Source: Owenia fusiformis
Taxonomy: Eukaryota > Annelida > Polychaeta > Sabellida > Oweniidae
Reading direction: 5' to 3'
DNA length: 64,000 nucleotides
Assembly: GCA_903813345.2 (NCBI GenBank)
Contig: CAIIXF020000003.1
Span: forward strand, 20,910,931-20,974,930
Part shown: positions 9,901 to 21,625 of the stretch, piece after piece
How positions within the stretch are numbered: position 1 is the first letter of the stretch
Layout of the letters: the number at the start of each line of letters is the position of its first letter
Notes under the pieces: generated by a model
Told to the model about the DNA's origin: nothing
Databases searched by the model: none
What the model saw: only the letters and a program-made list of their open reading frames with translations
Position numbers and translations under genes: made by a program

Positions 9901-12900
9901 GAATCTCCTTGCAACTACAAGCCTTGAAAAAGCGAACCTGTTTCTATCATTTTTCACATCAAAATACCATACTGACCATAATTTTGACAACCCACTTCCG
10001 CATTTCAATAGAATAACTCAAATCAAAATTGCCAACCTAAATACATCACCGGAAGATGTTGACCTAATTATAAGATCATTAAAAAAGAACAAAGCAGCTG
10101 GCCTAGACAATATCACTAATGAAATGATCAAACTAGCCTCTCCATCATTATCAGTTAAGCTTGCTGACCTATTTAACCTGATCGTCAAGGTTGGAAAATT
10201 TCCAGCTATATGGAAGAAAGGCAACACCATACCAATTTTAAAAAAAAACGACAGAACAGTTACTGAAAATTATAGGCCCATAACTTTACTTCAAGGACTT
10301 TCAAAGATTTTTGAGACAGTTGTGCATTCAAAAATCACTGAACATATCTTTACAAATAAATTACTTTTTGCAAAACAATCCGGATTCCTAGCTGGTCACA
10401 ATACCGAACTCCAAATTACGGCTATCATTGACTTCATTATAAATGAATTTGAAAAAGGGAAAGGTGTAAATGCCTGTTTCCTTGATATCAGCTCTGCTTT
10501 TGATTCTGTTCCGCACGTGTTGCTCCTCCTTGAATCCTATGGAATCTCTGGTATGGCCTTATCACTCCTTATCAAATCCTATCTCTCAGAAAGAAAAATC
10601 TGTGTAACAGTAGACAGTGTAAAATCTGCCTTCTCTAACTCCGGATATATCAACACAGGAGTGCCTCAGGGATCTGTCCTTGGACCACTCCTCTTCCTTA
10701 TCTATATAAACGACCTTCCTGATGATCTAAGATCAGAATGCTTCATCTATGCTGATGACACGTCAGCCTATGCGTCCTTTAATATTGGTGGTAACCAAAC
10801 CTTTGACCTGAAGCATGATCTGAACAAAACTGAACAATGGTCTGCCAAATGGCACATGCAATTTAAGGCATCAAAAAGTGCCCATATGATATTCCAACCT
10901 AAAAATATAAATAATTTTGACATAAGTCCGCTTTATTTTGAAGGGGATAAAATTCCATACAAAACTTCCCACAAACACTTGGGATTCATTTTTGACAATC
11001 GCTTAAAATTTGACATACATATAAATGAACTTGCCAGCAAGGTGCAAAAACAGCTCAGCCCACTGAAATATCTATCCTACAAATTAAAGTCAAAGCACCT
11101 TGAACTTATATATAATTCCTTTATTTTACCACACTTAGATTACTGCAGTTCAATTTATGGCTCTAGCACAGCTCAAAACTTGATAAAACTTGACAGACTG
11201 CATTACAAAGCAGCACTCAGCTGCTCAGGGGCTCTTCATGGATCAAATACTATAAAAACTCTTAATTGTCTAAAGTGGAAGCCACTTGAATCCAGAAGAA
11301 GAAGAGATAAAGATCGCATTATCATGTTTAAGATTTGTAAAAACATGGCACCCGATTATATAATTGAACTTTTTTACCGTTATAAATCTGAGCCAAGAAG
11401 AGTTCTTAGAACTCATAGACCTTTCCAAATACCGGCAAAATCAAGCACTCGACTTAATAAAGCACCAGTATTGCGATTAATTTCTGAATGGAACAGGTTA
11501 TCTCCAGAAGATAGGTCTATTCCCACCATATCAATGTTCAAAAGTAAAATCAAAAACAAAACTTTAAAATTCACTGACTTCAATACAACATCAAAACTAA
11601 ATCTATATCGAAAACAAGAAATCATCCTAAACAGAATTAGATGTGGACTTCATTTTGAATCACAAAAGTTTGCCAATAATTTTCCTACCACATCTAACCT
11701 ATGTGTCTGTGGTAAGAGTGCAACCCAAAAACATTTAATTCTACATTGCAAGCGCAATTCTACTCAAAGAAAACGCCTTGAAGAATCCCTCGAACAGTAC
11801 AACCTATGGACCCCACTCAATGGACAAGAAAAAATTGAATCTCTAATTTTTCAAAATTCCCTTTCACTTGGAAAGGATTCTGATTTAAAAGAAAAGTTTG
11901 TTGAATTCGTTTCTACTATAAGTTAATTCATTTCTTCCTGATTTACTGTTGGCATTTAGCTTACTGGCACTTACTCACTCGCCTTCCTTAAATGTTGGTT
12001 TATGTATAAGTTGAAATGCTAGCCTATAATGCAAAGTGCGCTAGGCAGCAACTACTGTAATTACTGTATTAGGCCAAGCAAATGGGCTCATAAAAGGCCC
12101 AAACATCCCCAAAATTGCAACAGTTTTTAAATTAGTCTTATTTTATGTATTGATATCAGTTGAAAAACATATCAAAAATGTAGAAAAATGTATGCAGTGG
12201 ACAAATATGAAATTTCACTTCCTAGGTACCCTCTTACAACCCTACCCCAAAATTGAGTATTGGTAGGAAACAATTTTTCCTTCCCAAATGGAATACTTTA
12301 GTCAAGTATTCAAGCTTTATTATGATAGACCACATATTAACAAATAATTAAAATATTATTTTAATCATTTTTGAGACCAGTAATTGGTAATTTGACCCCA
12401 AAGTATAACAAAATAGGCCACAAAACAGGCATGTTATCACATATCTATTTAGATATTTTGGGATCAGTTTGTCAGAAAAGCATGAAAAAAATCATGGTGT
12501 TACATATTTATATGAACTACTTATTTGGTGAGTGTCAGAATTATAACGTGTATACTCAGGAAGAAAAAATTATTTCATTTTCATAGTTTTGCCCCGCCTA
12601 CTATAGGGGAGACTATAGTTTTGATGACTAACTCCCACAATGCATCACATTTGTATTAGAGTTGACATCTAAATCATTTATATAGGATTGCCATCATCTA
12701 AAATACAAGTTGTGTGACGGTTTATACCTTATTAGTATGAAAAATAGGAATTATTAGTTGCACCAGGTGAAATGATAAGGTGACCTCACTTGTATTTGAT
12801 GAATAATTACATATCACCACTCTGATATTAAGGTATTTGATAACTGCTCTATACTAGGCTTATCTAAACTAGAAAAATGGCAACTCCACGGAGTAGCAAA

Positions 12901-15900
12901 TCCCAACGAACACTATATAAATCATCAATCTGTAGTCACAGTGTAATATCTACCTTCAATAAATGTCTTAAATCATGTAACCATACTTTCAAGATAACTC
13001 TAAGTAATGGCGAATTTCTGCTCTAGTCAGCTATTTTGAATTTTCAGAGGCGCAAATCAGAAAAACAATGCCATAATTGTGATCTACTCTGAAATTCCTT
13101 CAATTTGAGTATAATATAGCCATACTTTTAAGAGATCAGAAAACAATTGCGAAATCCCGCATTAGGCGGCCATTTTGAATTTTTTGAGGCCCGAATCAGA
13201 AAAACGTTACAATATTTGCAATGCACTCTAAATTGCCTTTCATTTGAGTATAATAAAGCTATACTTCAAAAACATCTCAAAATTAACGCAAATTCCTGTT
13301 TTCCCGATCCCCCAGTTACGGCCCCTGGGGGTCAGAGTGATAAACTTCACTATATCCCTACAGAACTTCGTTCGTTGGGATAATAATGTAAGTTGTAGTT
13401 TCTGTGGAATTTAATAAATATTAACAACTGTTTAAATTATTATTTACAATCCGCAATTACAAAATTTAAATTCATCAGATAAATAAATCATTACATAAGA
13501 GTACATTACTTTGGAACTATCAATTGGATGTATAATGCTGTAGAAACGAATTTATGGTTATTAACGGAATTTAAACTGATAGAGCACATTTAAATCTCAG
13601 ATATCTGGGGAGTCTTTCATTAATATGATTTCAGTGCGTAGGAATGATGGTAAATCTGTCTGGCAGGTTGGAAAACATTGAGTGTACATGTGCTACATTC
13701 AGAATCGGATGCAGATATTGTGATTGTGAAAACTGCAATGCAAAGTGTCCAAACCTCAAATACAGTACTCATACAGATCTCCTTGTGCATCTCATTTATC
13801 ATGCACAAAACACAAACTTCAACATTTTCTTCAAACCTGAACCAAAAGCAGCAACCGAAGAATCAAAATGTTGGAATATAAATGAAATAAGATTGTCTTC
13901 GGGAAAAGTGGTCTGTGACAATATTTTGTTTATCTTTTCTGGGGTGTGACAACGCATTCAGGTTATATATGGCATAGACAAGAAGCTATCATTGGGGCAG
14001 GTAGAAAAGAGTGAGTTCTTGAGAAAACAAGCGGTTGTTTTTAAATTATCAAAGCACTGGTGATCCGATCAATTACGCTTGTTACCGAAACGGGTCGTTT
14101 CGGTAACAAAATGTCTAAACGTCGAAGGCACGATATTTCTTTTTTTCTTTTTTTTCATGCGTTGTAGGCAGAATCCCCACGATGTTTTTTTGTCATAATC
14201 GTGTATCAGTATCATATGTTTTAGAAAATGTACATGTTTGCGCAAAAATAGCTCAGAAGACAACAGAATTGTTGATTTAATTCCTTACTTAAGTTACATA
14301 AACGGTGGCAGTTCAAAGTGAGATCTTAACTGTTTATCAAAATACCGTTTATGTGACTTAAGTGAGGAAGTAAATCGACGATTCTGTTGTCTTCTGAACT
14401 ATTTGTTCGCAAATACAAATGTATGTACATTTTTTAAACATATAATACTGATACATGTTTGTGATTATTCTGCCTACAACGCGTGAAATAAGGAAAAAGG
14501 AAAAATCATATCTTCCACTTTAGGGGTTTAGGGGCCCAAAAAGTTTTTCGCTTATTTAATCAGCATTATTTTTTGCTCTCTATAAGTAAGACACATATAT
14601 GAAGGTTAAGATTACAAAATTAAGGCAGCATTTTTGATAATGAACATAACATAATCGAGCCATGCCCTATATAAAGACAAGGGATTTACACTAGTTAACT
14701 CAGTAGTATTTATTAACGGAGAAACCTTTTCCTCATTTTTATTAAATTTCATCTTGAAATCCAACATTCTTCAGTTGAACTTCTTCATTTCATTTCTCAA
14801 TATCACTGTGTGGTTAAGAACACCTTAGTCAAAAGAAACACTTTACAGGGCGAGCCAAAAACGTAACCCAAACAAATCTTAATAACCCAGTCCAGTCATC
14901 CTGCATGGATTTAGTGTCATATTTGGCAGAATTGAGCCTTGGTCAATGTATTATCAATCTACCCAGTCTCAGTGGTCTATCTCTAGTGGTCACGATTTTT
15001 ATGGCCATTTTATACCATGCCATGAAATATGAGTGTCATGCCTGGAGGCCAACTTGAACGTATCGTACGTAGTTGTTCAAATCAGGAGCATAAAAGTCTT
15101 GTGTCATGGCTCTCATCTTCATTCTTATCTCTTGTTTTAATGTTTCAAGTGTTGTTAGTATAGAAAAAAGGTCCACAGATAATAAAAAATGGTGGTATTG
15201 ATGTCCAGTCAGTTAGGCACATTTCGATATTTTGAGCACATTTTGTAAATGGCCATAAAATCGTGACTATTAAGGATAGATCAATGACACTTAGTAGAAT
15301 GAAAGAACATTGAACAAGGTAATTGTGCCAAATATGATGTCACACCCATGCTGAATGACTGGGTTATTAACAAACATTTGGTTGGGTTACCTTTTTTGGC
15401 TAATATTAATAAACTGATGTCAGGGACAGGGATATTTAACATTTTGTTGCCTTTTCAAGGATATTTTTAGACCACCGATTGAACTTAATTTCTAACAAAT
15501 CGTTCTCTGTTTTACCAATAAAAGGTATTTTATATATCAAATTGAATTTAAAAGGAAAAAACATTTGATAATTTAGCAGTTATCAACTAAAAGTAGGGCT
15601 TCCCCTATATTTCACCTGGCATTTGCTGTTTTTCTACTTTTTTTTACATAATCCTTTCCTGAAAACATCGAAAAACTGTTTTCAGGACAAAATCAGCCTT
15701 TACAAATAATTTAGTTTTGCTATTGAGTTCAAATATGACACATCTTGGAAGTAATTAAACAAAAGTAAGGTCACCCCAAAAGTGTGTGTGGTAAAATATT
15801 GAAATTTCAAATATTATTTTCACCCTCAATATCCACTTAATGACCCTGATACTTATTAAATACAATGGTCAGGTGTATAATAACCTCCTTGATTTTTTTC

Positions 15901-18900
15901 ATGCAATTCTGATGAATAGATACAGAAATAAATACATTGTTATATTAAATTCGGGCTATTTGATGGCCTATTTTCATATATTTGGTGCTAGAAATGCCAA
16001 TTATTGCACTCAAATAGTTGGTTAACAATTTTTAGTTGCTCTTATGTCAGTAAACTATCATAATATTACTCGTTTAGTTGAGAAGAGCATCCCATTTTGA
16101 AATAAAAAAATATTTACAATCCCATACTCAAATTTGTAGGGGGGTACCTAGAATGTGACATTTCATATTTGTCCACTGCATATATTTTTCTACATTTTTG
16201 ATATGTTTTTCAACTTGTATCAATATACAATATAAGCCTAATTTAAAAACTGTTGCAATTTTGGGGATGTTAAACTTCCATTAAAATTTGCCTAGCCTAT
16301 ATACCTTTGAATTGAATAAAGATATAATGAAATGAAATGAATTAAACCATTTCGCCTTTACTCCTCTTATTTCTGGATGGCATCGTATTAAGAATTTAAA
16401 GGTACATTTTTATTACGGCGGACCAATGACAGGTCGGCTATAGCTAGTTATTCCTCTCAGTTATATAGCTGGTTATGCTACTGGGTGAACAACTAGTAGC
16501 AACTAGATGGACCTTCGACTATCTAAAATGTGGCAATTTTAAAGAGGGTCATAGATAACAGATAAAAAACAGCAAACACACTGGTATGATCCAAAAAACT
16601 CGATTAGGTTTTGATCGCGAGCAAGTTCCCGCTGATAAAGCGAGCGAAGTCCTGTTTGATGGATCAAGGGTAAAAATACACAACTGTTCTTTGATTCCCA
16701 AGCAATACTTTCAAGATGGCTATATTTGACAAACAATGACATGAAATTGGAGTGAAACTCAGTACACCTTTAGGGAATTAGCTCGTGTTTGTCACCTATT
16801 GCGGGGCTTTTTGATCCGTGGATCATGCCCGTGAAGCAGGTCGTTTTGACACCCGTTTAACTTCTTTTTACCATTTTTGGTATGTTTGTTACAGGAAATC
16901 ATCTTTGCGTTGAGCTGATACAATGTGTGCAAAATAATGGCGATTTGGAATGGCTAAAGAATACACATATCCATGATCGTGTTACGATGTTAAACTTAGA
17001 TAAAGGATGTACGTATGTACAAAAGAATGCAGGGAGTTCATTTGGAGGTTTATTCAGCACTTCGGTTTGATTATTCGACGTTATCGACAATCGACTTCAG
17101 ATCTTAGTTTCAGAATCAATGTACACATGTGCATGTTTAAAGACTGTGTCAATCAGTCGGAGAGCTGTTTGATACATCTCTTTTTATAGATTAAAACAAG
17201 TATTTATCGAAGTTCAAAACAGGGTGTCAAAAAACAACGGCACCCCCCTCTACAGCAAAAGGTCCTGAATGTTCCATATCGTGTCATACCTCATTTGATA
17301 GATAATTTAATTCTGGAGTTACTCATCAAATTTCATTCAATAAAACTTAATATTAAAAAAGCTACATTGTTTCAAAGTTTGCTACTTCGGCACTTTGTTT
17401 GCTGCTCTGTTACTGGTTAAAAGTAAAATCTTCAGAAAGTGAAATATGAAAGAATTACTCCAGATTTCAACTGCACTGAACATATGGGTTCATTTCTGAA
17501 AAACAGGGTATAAGAACTGATAGACAAAGAGCCTCTTGAAAAAAGACACAGTAAGGATGTATTTCTGAAGAATGTGAAGAAAGTGCGAAGAGGATTATGC
17601 AATGCTACACCTTTATGTGAATTTTTATTGAAATCATATCCGTCCAGATAAGCTGCTGTTTGAGCAGCAACTGGTGATCATACCAACTACTAAGAATCAG
17701 CTGTAAATCTGTAAAATTATATGACATAAAGCTGAAATTTCTCAGGTAACTCCAGAATTAAATTGTCTTTAAAATGAGATATGACACACCATGTAACATT
17801 AAGTACTTTTTGCTGCAGTGGGGGTGCCGTTGTTTTTTGACACCCTGTATGTTGCATTTCGATACATGATTTTTATTCTATTCATTAATTTTATATTTTT
17901 GATGATACATGATATTTATGTAAGGACGCATCTTTAATGTTCTGTTTACATATAGTTGTGCAGGGCAAACTTAAGATGTCAGAATATGGAGAGAACCCGC
18001 TGATTTCTCTAGCAGAGGCCCCGTCGCCCCGTTTCTTGTGGGGGCCTCACCATGCCTATGAATTCTCACCAAGAGGATTACAAAAACCTGAAAAATGTAA
18101 GGTACTTATCAAATTATAGGTAGTCTTACTACAATGTATAGTAATCCACTCCATGGATTTGGAAATAGGATTGCGTGAAGTACACTCCCCTCCATAAGTT
18201 TGGCAACCTTTTCCACCCATTGAACTGCTTGTTAAAGCCTCTTTACATTTGAATTTTGATTTACTTAACCGGCGATGAAATAACTTGTAATATTGATGGA
18301 AACGTAACTTGAATTTATTTCCAATACCTCAAAATTTTCTCAATTTTTCCTCAATTACAATAGGTCGAAAATTGATGATAATTTTGATGAATTTTTGAAA
18401 ATTGTCATAGCCAATATATTGTGGTTTCTCCGATGGATCAAAATATGGCATAATCTATCGGAAACGTCTATTAAGTAAGAAAATTAAAATTCAGGTATTC
18501 ACATTTAAACTCTTTTATATGCTTTCCAATCGATTCTTCCTCTTACTAAAATTTACGAAAATGGGTGTACCTTCCAGTTCAGAAAACAGTTTTTATATTA
18601 CATGAACAGTATGTCCATAATTAACTTAAAATAAATCAATTCAATCAACGTAACAAAAATTACCAATCAGATATAACATTTACACATGTTATAAACACAG
18701 AAAAAATACAACAAAAAATAAAACAAACAAAAATGCAAAATTAACAATTTTAAAAGCAAGAAAAAATGAGTAATGTATCACATCGGCTATTATTCCACTT
18801 CATAACTCTTATTAAATTATCGGAAGTAAGTATTCAATTCAATTTTGGAAGATGGTGAATCAAGATGTGAATGTGTTGAATTACTATCTGAAAATATAGA

Positions 18901-21421
18901 ATACTATACTGTTTTCCATCCATTTCATACTTCCTTTTTGTCAGGTCATAATCGGCTACAGAAACCCTAAAGCGTCTTACAGCAGTGTGTTTCACATCTT
19001 CCAAGAATGGACGACGAAATCCGGTCTATTCACTGAACAATTCTCGTGGGAGGACTACATTGCTGCTTGCCTTACAGGAAAGAGTAGTGACTGTAAGTTC
19101 TATACCTTATTCGAATCATTACAACCACTTATAATACTACTGAATCCAGCATGCCAAAGAGGTACGCATTAAAATTCAAAACATTTTTCGAGGATAGCAA
19201 CCTGTCTTTTACTCCCATCTGTACTATCTGTTACAGATTTAGATGTTTCCTGTGTTCAGTGTCAGACGGAAAGTTAACTCTGGGGATGCTTGTCCGTCGG
19301 AGATTTTACCCCAAGTTTCCAGTGTCTCTCTCAAAGTTCAAAAACCATCAAGAATTGTATTTAGCCCAAATAAAACTATATTAACAAAATATGAGTTATT
19401 TTAAGCATAGCTTTTATTTCTTGAATTTTGGGTTCGACAAACTTATTCGGTTTTTAAATTTTGCTAAATTCTATATTTCGTATTGATATTTTGTACCATT
19501 TGCTTCGATGTGTGTTTTCTTTTTTACTTTTTAAATGAAGCTTATTTGCAATGCAATATAGATTGTAATTTGAACATTCAATTAAGATCCATTTTTGCCA
19601 CCATACAATTTGGAAACGGCTGCACCCAAAATCCCCTGAAGCATCGGGACTTGTATCGTAATACCCTGGAGAGAGCTCATATTTCCTTCGAAAGGGAAGG
19701 CCACTCGTAAGTATATTTAATAAATTATTATGTTATTTTCAGTTGTCTGTGACGGTGGTTCTTGGTTTGACTTTTATAAACAATGGTGGGAAAACAGAAA
19801 CGAAAATATGTATTTTCTTTGTTTTGAGCAGATTATAAAGGTTAGTACAATGTTTTTTTCATTTTTACAGAGGAGCACGTAGGTTACTGTTATCGCAAAC
19901 AATTTCAGACAGTTCTAACTTGAATATTGAATATTTTTTGATCATGAACACGGGTGTCTCTTTTAGACCCATCTGTTATCCTCAAGAAAACTGGATATAA
20001 TGATGATTCAATTAATCAGACCAAAGTGATATTAAAGGGGCAACGGACCAATCAACATAGTACTTTTTCAAAAAAATTGACCTAATTTTCCCCAAAAATG
20101 CAACCTTTTGTCGAATGCATAATTAGAATGTGTTTTGAGACATGTTCTATTTCCTAAAAGGAAAAGTTGATTGCTCCAGGGACTTTAAAGATACTGAATT
20201 TGGGTGACCAAAATGTACTGAAACCAACGGATAGCATAGCATGAGATTTTTCAATGGAGATATAACACAGGGAACAATAATCTCAGAGTGTTTCAGATTT
20301 TCTTTCAAGAACTATTTGATATATCAAAATAAAGAATAGTGATGCATCAAACACTGTAAAAATGATTGCATTTTTGGTAAAAATGAAGTCAACATCTTTG
20401 AAAAAGTGTGCTGATGGGTCGATCGCTGGTTAAATATTTCCAAGTCCGTTTGACTTTATTATTATTGTATATAATTTTCTTTGAGATAGCGAATGGATTT
20501 CAAAGATATACCTGTTTTCATGGTCAGAAAATAGTCTTAATCCAAGATATAACTGTCTGAAATTGTTTGCGAAAACCTACGTGAACCTTTGATATTGCTC
20601 TAACTCCTAATCTCCGTCAAATGCATGTGAGAACAGAATCCCTCCTAAATTTCACTATGCTCTTTTCATAAATGAAGGTAAAAAGTGTACCTCCAAAAAA
20701 AACCGGAAAGTATACTGAATTCCTATAATCAATGGAAAAAAACTGATGCTACTCTTTATTCTTGGTGTGATTCTAACCCCTTTTATATTCGATTATCTCG
20801 GATATTAAAAAATATTTTTTATATGACTTATAGGATTGCCCTAAAGTTATAAAGGAACTTGCGAATTTTCTGGGTAAATCCCTCACCGATGAACAAGTGA
20901 GGACGATAGCAGATCATATCAAGTTTGACAATCTTAAAGGAAGTGATGCATTTGGAAACGCATTTAAACATATAAAATCACTTGAAGAAGGTCAATCCTC
21001 ACATATGAGGAAAGGTAAAGAAGTATAAATGCAATTGCATAGCAGGAAATCGTGCGCCCATTTTGCTGTGTCCTATATGTATATCTAATTATATTGTATT
21101 GTCTATTTATTCTTAACTTCATCTCGGATAGTATAACGTTATGTATAACGTTTTTATATACAGAATACATGATGGAGGAATTTCGTGGCTCTCATGTGTC
21201 TAAAGATTTCGTTTGTGTTCTCTAATTTTACGTCTTCCAATTGCGATGGTGTTTTATTGTTAACAACAGTTTCCATGATTTTAAACCTCTTTGAACGGTC
21301 ATTTGCAGGTACAATCGATGATTGGAAAAACAGCTTCACGGTGGCCCAAAGTGAACAGTTTGATAAACTCTATGAGGAGAAAATGAAAGGCATTGGGTTT
21401 CCTGAGCCAATATACGAATAA
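6782..21421 (+). CDS. Divergent cytosolic sulfotransferase (SULT-like), seven coding exons
   Basis: Exons: 6782-6956, 16895-17008, 17956-18101, 18945-19092, 19743-19840, 20834-21014, 21309-21421. All introns are GT-AG, and the summed length is 975 nt, giving 324 residues with no frame break. SULTs move a sulfonate from PAPS to hydroxyl or amine acceptors in the cytosol. Support: the 5'-phosphosulfate loop region ([10 protein letters not shown], residues 53-62); the 3'-phosphate motif RNPKASYSS with Arg151 and Ser159 at the spacing seen in SULT1; [15 protein letters not shown]; and the C-terminal [14 protein letters not shown] block typical of the family. Odd points: the usual PKSGTTW loop reads PRTGNHL, and the KTHLP segment reads WGPHH, so catalytic Lys is lost and His is displaced. 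Acceptor unknown. The family call is firm; enzymatic activity is uncertain. Confidence 0.85.
7003..7042. repeat. (AC)n microsatellite after a C-run
   Basis: A run of C followed by (AC) repeats with interruptions, about 100 bp inside intron 1. The remainder of 6982-8206 shows no recognisable gene or element. Confidence 0.8.
8207..8220 (+). repeat. Target-site duplication of LINE B, left copy
   Basis: ATTAAACCATTTCG is repeated exactly at 16341-16354, directly after the 3' tail of LINE B. It fixes the insertion limits at 8221-16340 within sulfotransferase intron 1. Confidence 0.9.
8474..8566 (+). other. Hydrophobic leader encoded upstream of the 2A-like motif in LINE B
   Basis: About 30 residues here are almost all Leu, Ile, Val, Phe, Ser and Thr with little charge ([19 protein letters not shown] and on), followed by a second shorter stretch [13 protein letters not shown]. 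This would act as a membrane or signal segment. Signal-like leaders ahead of 2A have been described in echinoderm proteins; the role here is inferred. Confidence 0.55.
8690..8716 (+). other. 2A-like ribosome-skipping motif in LINE B
   Basis: The frame reads GTVEKNPGP, matching the 2A consensus apart from Thr for the first Asp. The core E-x-N-P-G-P is complete. It sits between the hydrophobic leader and the endonuclease, so skipping would release the enzyme from the leader. Confidence 0.8.
13010..13330. repeat. Diverged ~125-bp tandem repeat (about two copies)
   Basis: Two successive blocks share phrases: TTTTGAATTTT, GGC(G)CAAATCAGAAAAAC versus GCCCGAATCAGAAAAAC, and TTTGAGTATAATA(T/A)AGC. 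No coding content. Confidence 0.5.
14118..14525. mobile_element. Fold-back MITE with centre near 14322
   Basis: About 190-bp inverted arms, including GCGTTGTAGGCAGAAT on the left matched by ATTCTGCCTACAACGC on the right, and CAGAAGACAACAGAAT matched on the other arm. The inner words TTGTAGGCA and GTAACAAAAT recur in the element at 36180-36708, so the two are relatives. No ORF of note. Confidence 0.7.
14853..15401. mobile_element. Fold-back MITE with AGCCAAAAA ends
   Basis: Left end AGCCAAAAACGTAACCC and right end GGGTTACCTTTTTTGGCT. The arms match over about 150 bp (CTTAATAACCCAGTC; GGTCTATC). The centre is non-coding. The ends resemble mariner-type termini, but the flanking TA is unclear. 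Confidence 0.65.
16341..16354 (+). repeat. Target-site duplication of LINE B, right copy
   Basis: Second copy of ATTAAACCATTTCG; pairs with 8207-8220. Confidence 0.9.
16895..17008 (+). CDS. SULT-like exon 2 (PAPS-loop second half and following helix)
   Basis: Acceptor TTTGTTACAG. Completes Gly59 and continues [19 protein letters not shown], aligning with the SULT helix after the loop (the GDLE word is shared with SULT1). The donor at 17009 (GTACGT) is chosen because it keeps the frame with exon 3; a stronger-looking GTATGT three codons on would put a stop in the next exon. Confidence 0.75.
17220..17847. mobile_element. Mariner-like MITE in SULT intron 2
   Basis: Ends CAGGGTGTCAAAAAACAACG and its complement, with arms of about 150 bp (CCAGAATTAAATT / AATTTAATTCTGG, TCATACCTCATTTGATA and partner). 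TA follows the right end. No ORF. A different family from the CACTCCCC and GGTGGTCC elements in this window. Confidence 0.7.
17956..18101 (+). CDS. SULT-like exon 3 (region of the KTH active-site motif)
   Basis: The acceptor is TATAG (ending 17955); using the next AG (17963) would change the frame relation with exon 2. Encodes [18 protein letters not shown], which aligns with the SULT segment APRLLKTHLP. Lys and His of KTH are replaced by Trp and Pro, with two His one and two positions on. Donor AAG|GTACTT, phase 0. Confidence 0.75.
18182..18410. mobile_element. Solo arm of the CACTCCCC mariner-like family, SULT intron 3
   Basis: Starts TA-CACTCCCCTCC and matches the left arm at 952-1195 over its full length with scattered changes. 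The matching right arm is absent, so this is a truncated or recombined copy. Confidence 0.75.
18945..19092 (+). CDS. SULT-like exon 4 (3'-phosphate-binding motif)
   Basis: The acceptor follows a pyrimidine run (CTTTTTGTCAG). Begins in phase 0 with [14 protein letters not shown]; Arg151 and Ser159 match the PAP 3'-phosphate ligands of SULTs in spacing. Continues [13 protein letters not shown], the usual F-x-x-F/Y-L segment. Consensus donor GTAAGT at 19093. Confidence 0.85.
19743..19840 (+). CDS. SULT-like exon 5
   Basis: Acceptor TTATTTTCAG; phase 1 entry. Encodes [20 protein letters not shown], the counterpart of the SULT GSWYxHVxxWW segment, then CFEQIIK, the YEDMK counterpart. Donor GTTAGT. 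Confidence 0.85.
19875..20586. mobile_element. Fold-back MITE in SULT intron 5
   Basis: Left arm CACGTAGGTT then GCAAACAATTTCAGACAGTT; right arm AACTGTCTGAAATTGTTTGC then AACCTACGTG. About 50-bp clear arms around a ~600-bp non-coding centre. Confidence 0.65.
20834..21014 (+). CDS. SULT-like exon 6
   Basis: The acceptor TTATAG leads into [20 protein letters not shown], a close match to the SULT block with the FLG(K/R)SL word. The exon ends in HMRK with the first base of Gly288. Donor GTAAAG. Confidence 0.9.
21309..21421 (+). CDS. SULT-like exon 7 (C-terminus, RKG-x-x-x-DWK motif)
   Basis: Acceptor TTTGCAG. Completes the RKG motif across the junction and gives [18 protein letters not shown], then EEKMKGIG and stop TAA at 21419-21421. 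This is the most conserved block of the family and the PAPS-binding P-loop-like turn. Confidence 0.92.
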
Positions 21422-21607
21422 GACTTAAATGACCCACGTTGTAATTGCTTTTTACTTCATGATCGAACTAAAATGAGCCTGTGATTTTTTAAACAATAAG
21501 TTTATTTCATTACAATGTTTCTAATGACATAATCAAACCATGCGAGAAATCGCCTGCATTTTATGTCCACTTTCAAATACAGTGTTACATGTACATGGCA
21601 TAAAAAT

Positions 21608-21625
21608 AATAAATAGATAAATAAA
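21608..21625 (+). terminator. Candidate poly(A) signals of the SULT-like gene
   Basis: Two AATAAA hexamers (21608-21613, 21620-21625) lie about 190 bp after the stop codon in an A-rich stretch. Simple A-richness could produce them by chance. Confidence 0.4.

Larger units (their letters stand above)
8417..11926 (+). pseudogene. LINE B endonuclease/reverse transcriptase ORF with one nonsense and two frameshift lesions
   Basis: The first ATG of the frame is at 8417. A hydrophobic leader, then the 2A-like motif, leads into EN ([23 protein letters not shown]). A TGA at 9161-9163 replaces the expected Gly codon of the NGDFN catalytic block. EN resumes in the same frame with DFNSKN and CTDHSTL. A frameshift near 9557 is compensated by another near 9682. 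From 9746 the frame is open to 11926: motif [12 protein letters not shown] (Asp247 of that segment), [17 protein letters not shown] (10748-10759), SHKHLG, and the [16 protein letters not shown] tail. RT is intact; EN cannot be made without readthrough. Confidence 0.9.
12103..16271. mobile_element. 4.2-kb fold-back element inserted in the LINE B 3' UTR
   Basis: Inverted arms of about 190 bp start ACATCCCCAAAATTGC (12103) and end with its complement (16271). The arms share long matches such as GCAGTGGACAAATATGAAAT. Removing the element joins LINE B UTR to its tail. It carries no transposase; it contains two smaller fold-backs (14118-14525, 14853-15401), a diverged two-copy ~125-bp tandem repeat at about 13010-13330, and an unassigned ORF at 13644-13949. 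Target duplication not resolved. Confidence 0.75.
8221..16340 (+). mobile_element. Non-LTR retrotransposon copy B (2A-bearing), split by a later insertion
   Basis: A LINE bounded by a 14-bp target-site duplication. Its own sequence is 8221-12102 plus the 3' end 16271-16340 (GAATTGAATAAAGATATAATG, then GAAAT repeats). The middle is a 4.2-kb fold-back element in the 3' UTR. About 196 bp of 5' UTR precedes the ORF, so the copy may be close to full length. Domain order equals LINE A (2A-like, APE endonuclease, RT, CCHC-like tail), but the sequences are clearly different families. Confidence 0.9.

Noticed and set aside
13644-13949. 101-codon ORF with many Cys ([15 protein letters not shown])
   Set aside because: Tempting as a Cys-rich domain, but there is an overlapping open frame in another phase, no recognised family and no splice context; it lies inside a mobile fold-back.
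17011-17016. Stronger donor GTATGT for SULT exon 2
   Set aside because: It would shift the frame and hit a stop in exon 3; GTACGT at 17009 keeps all phases consistent.
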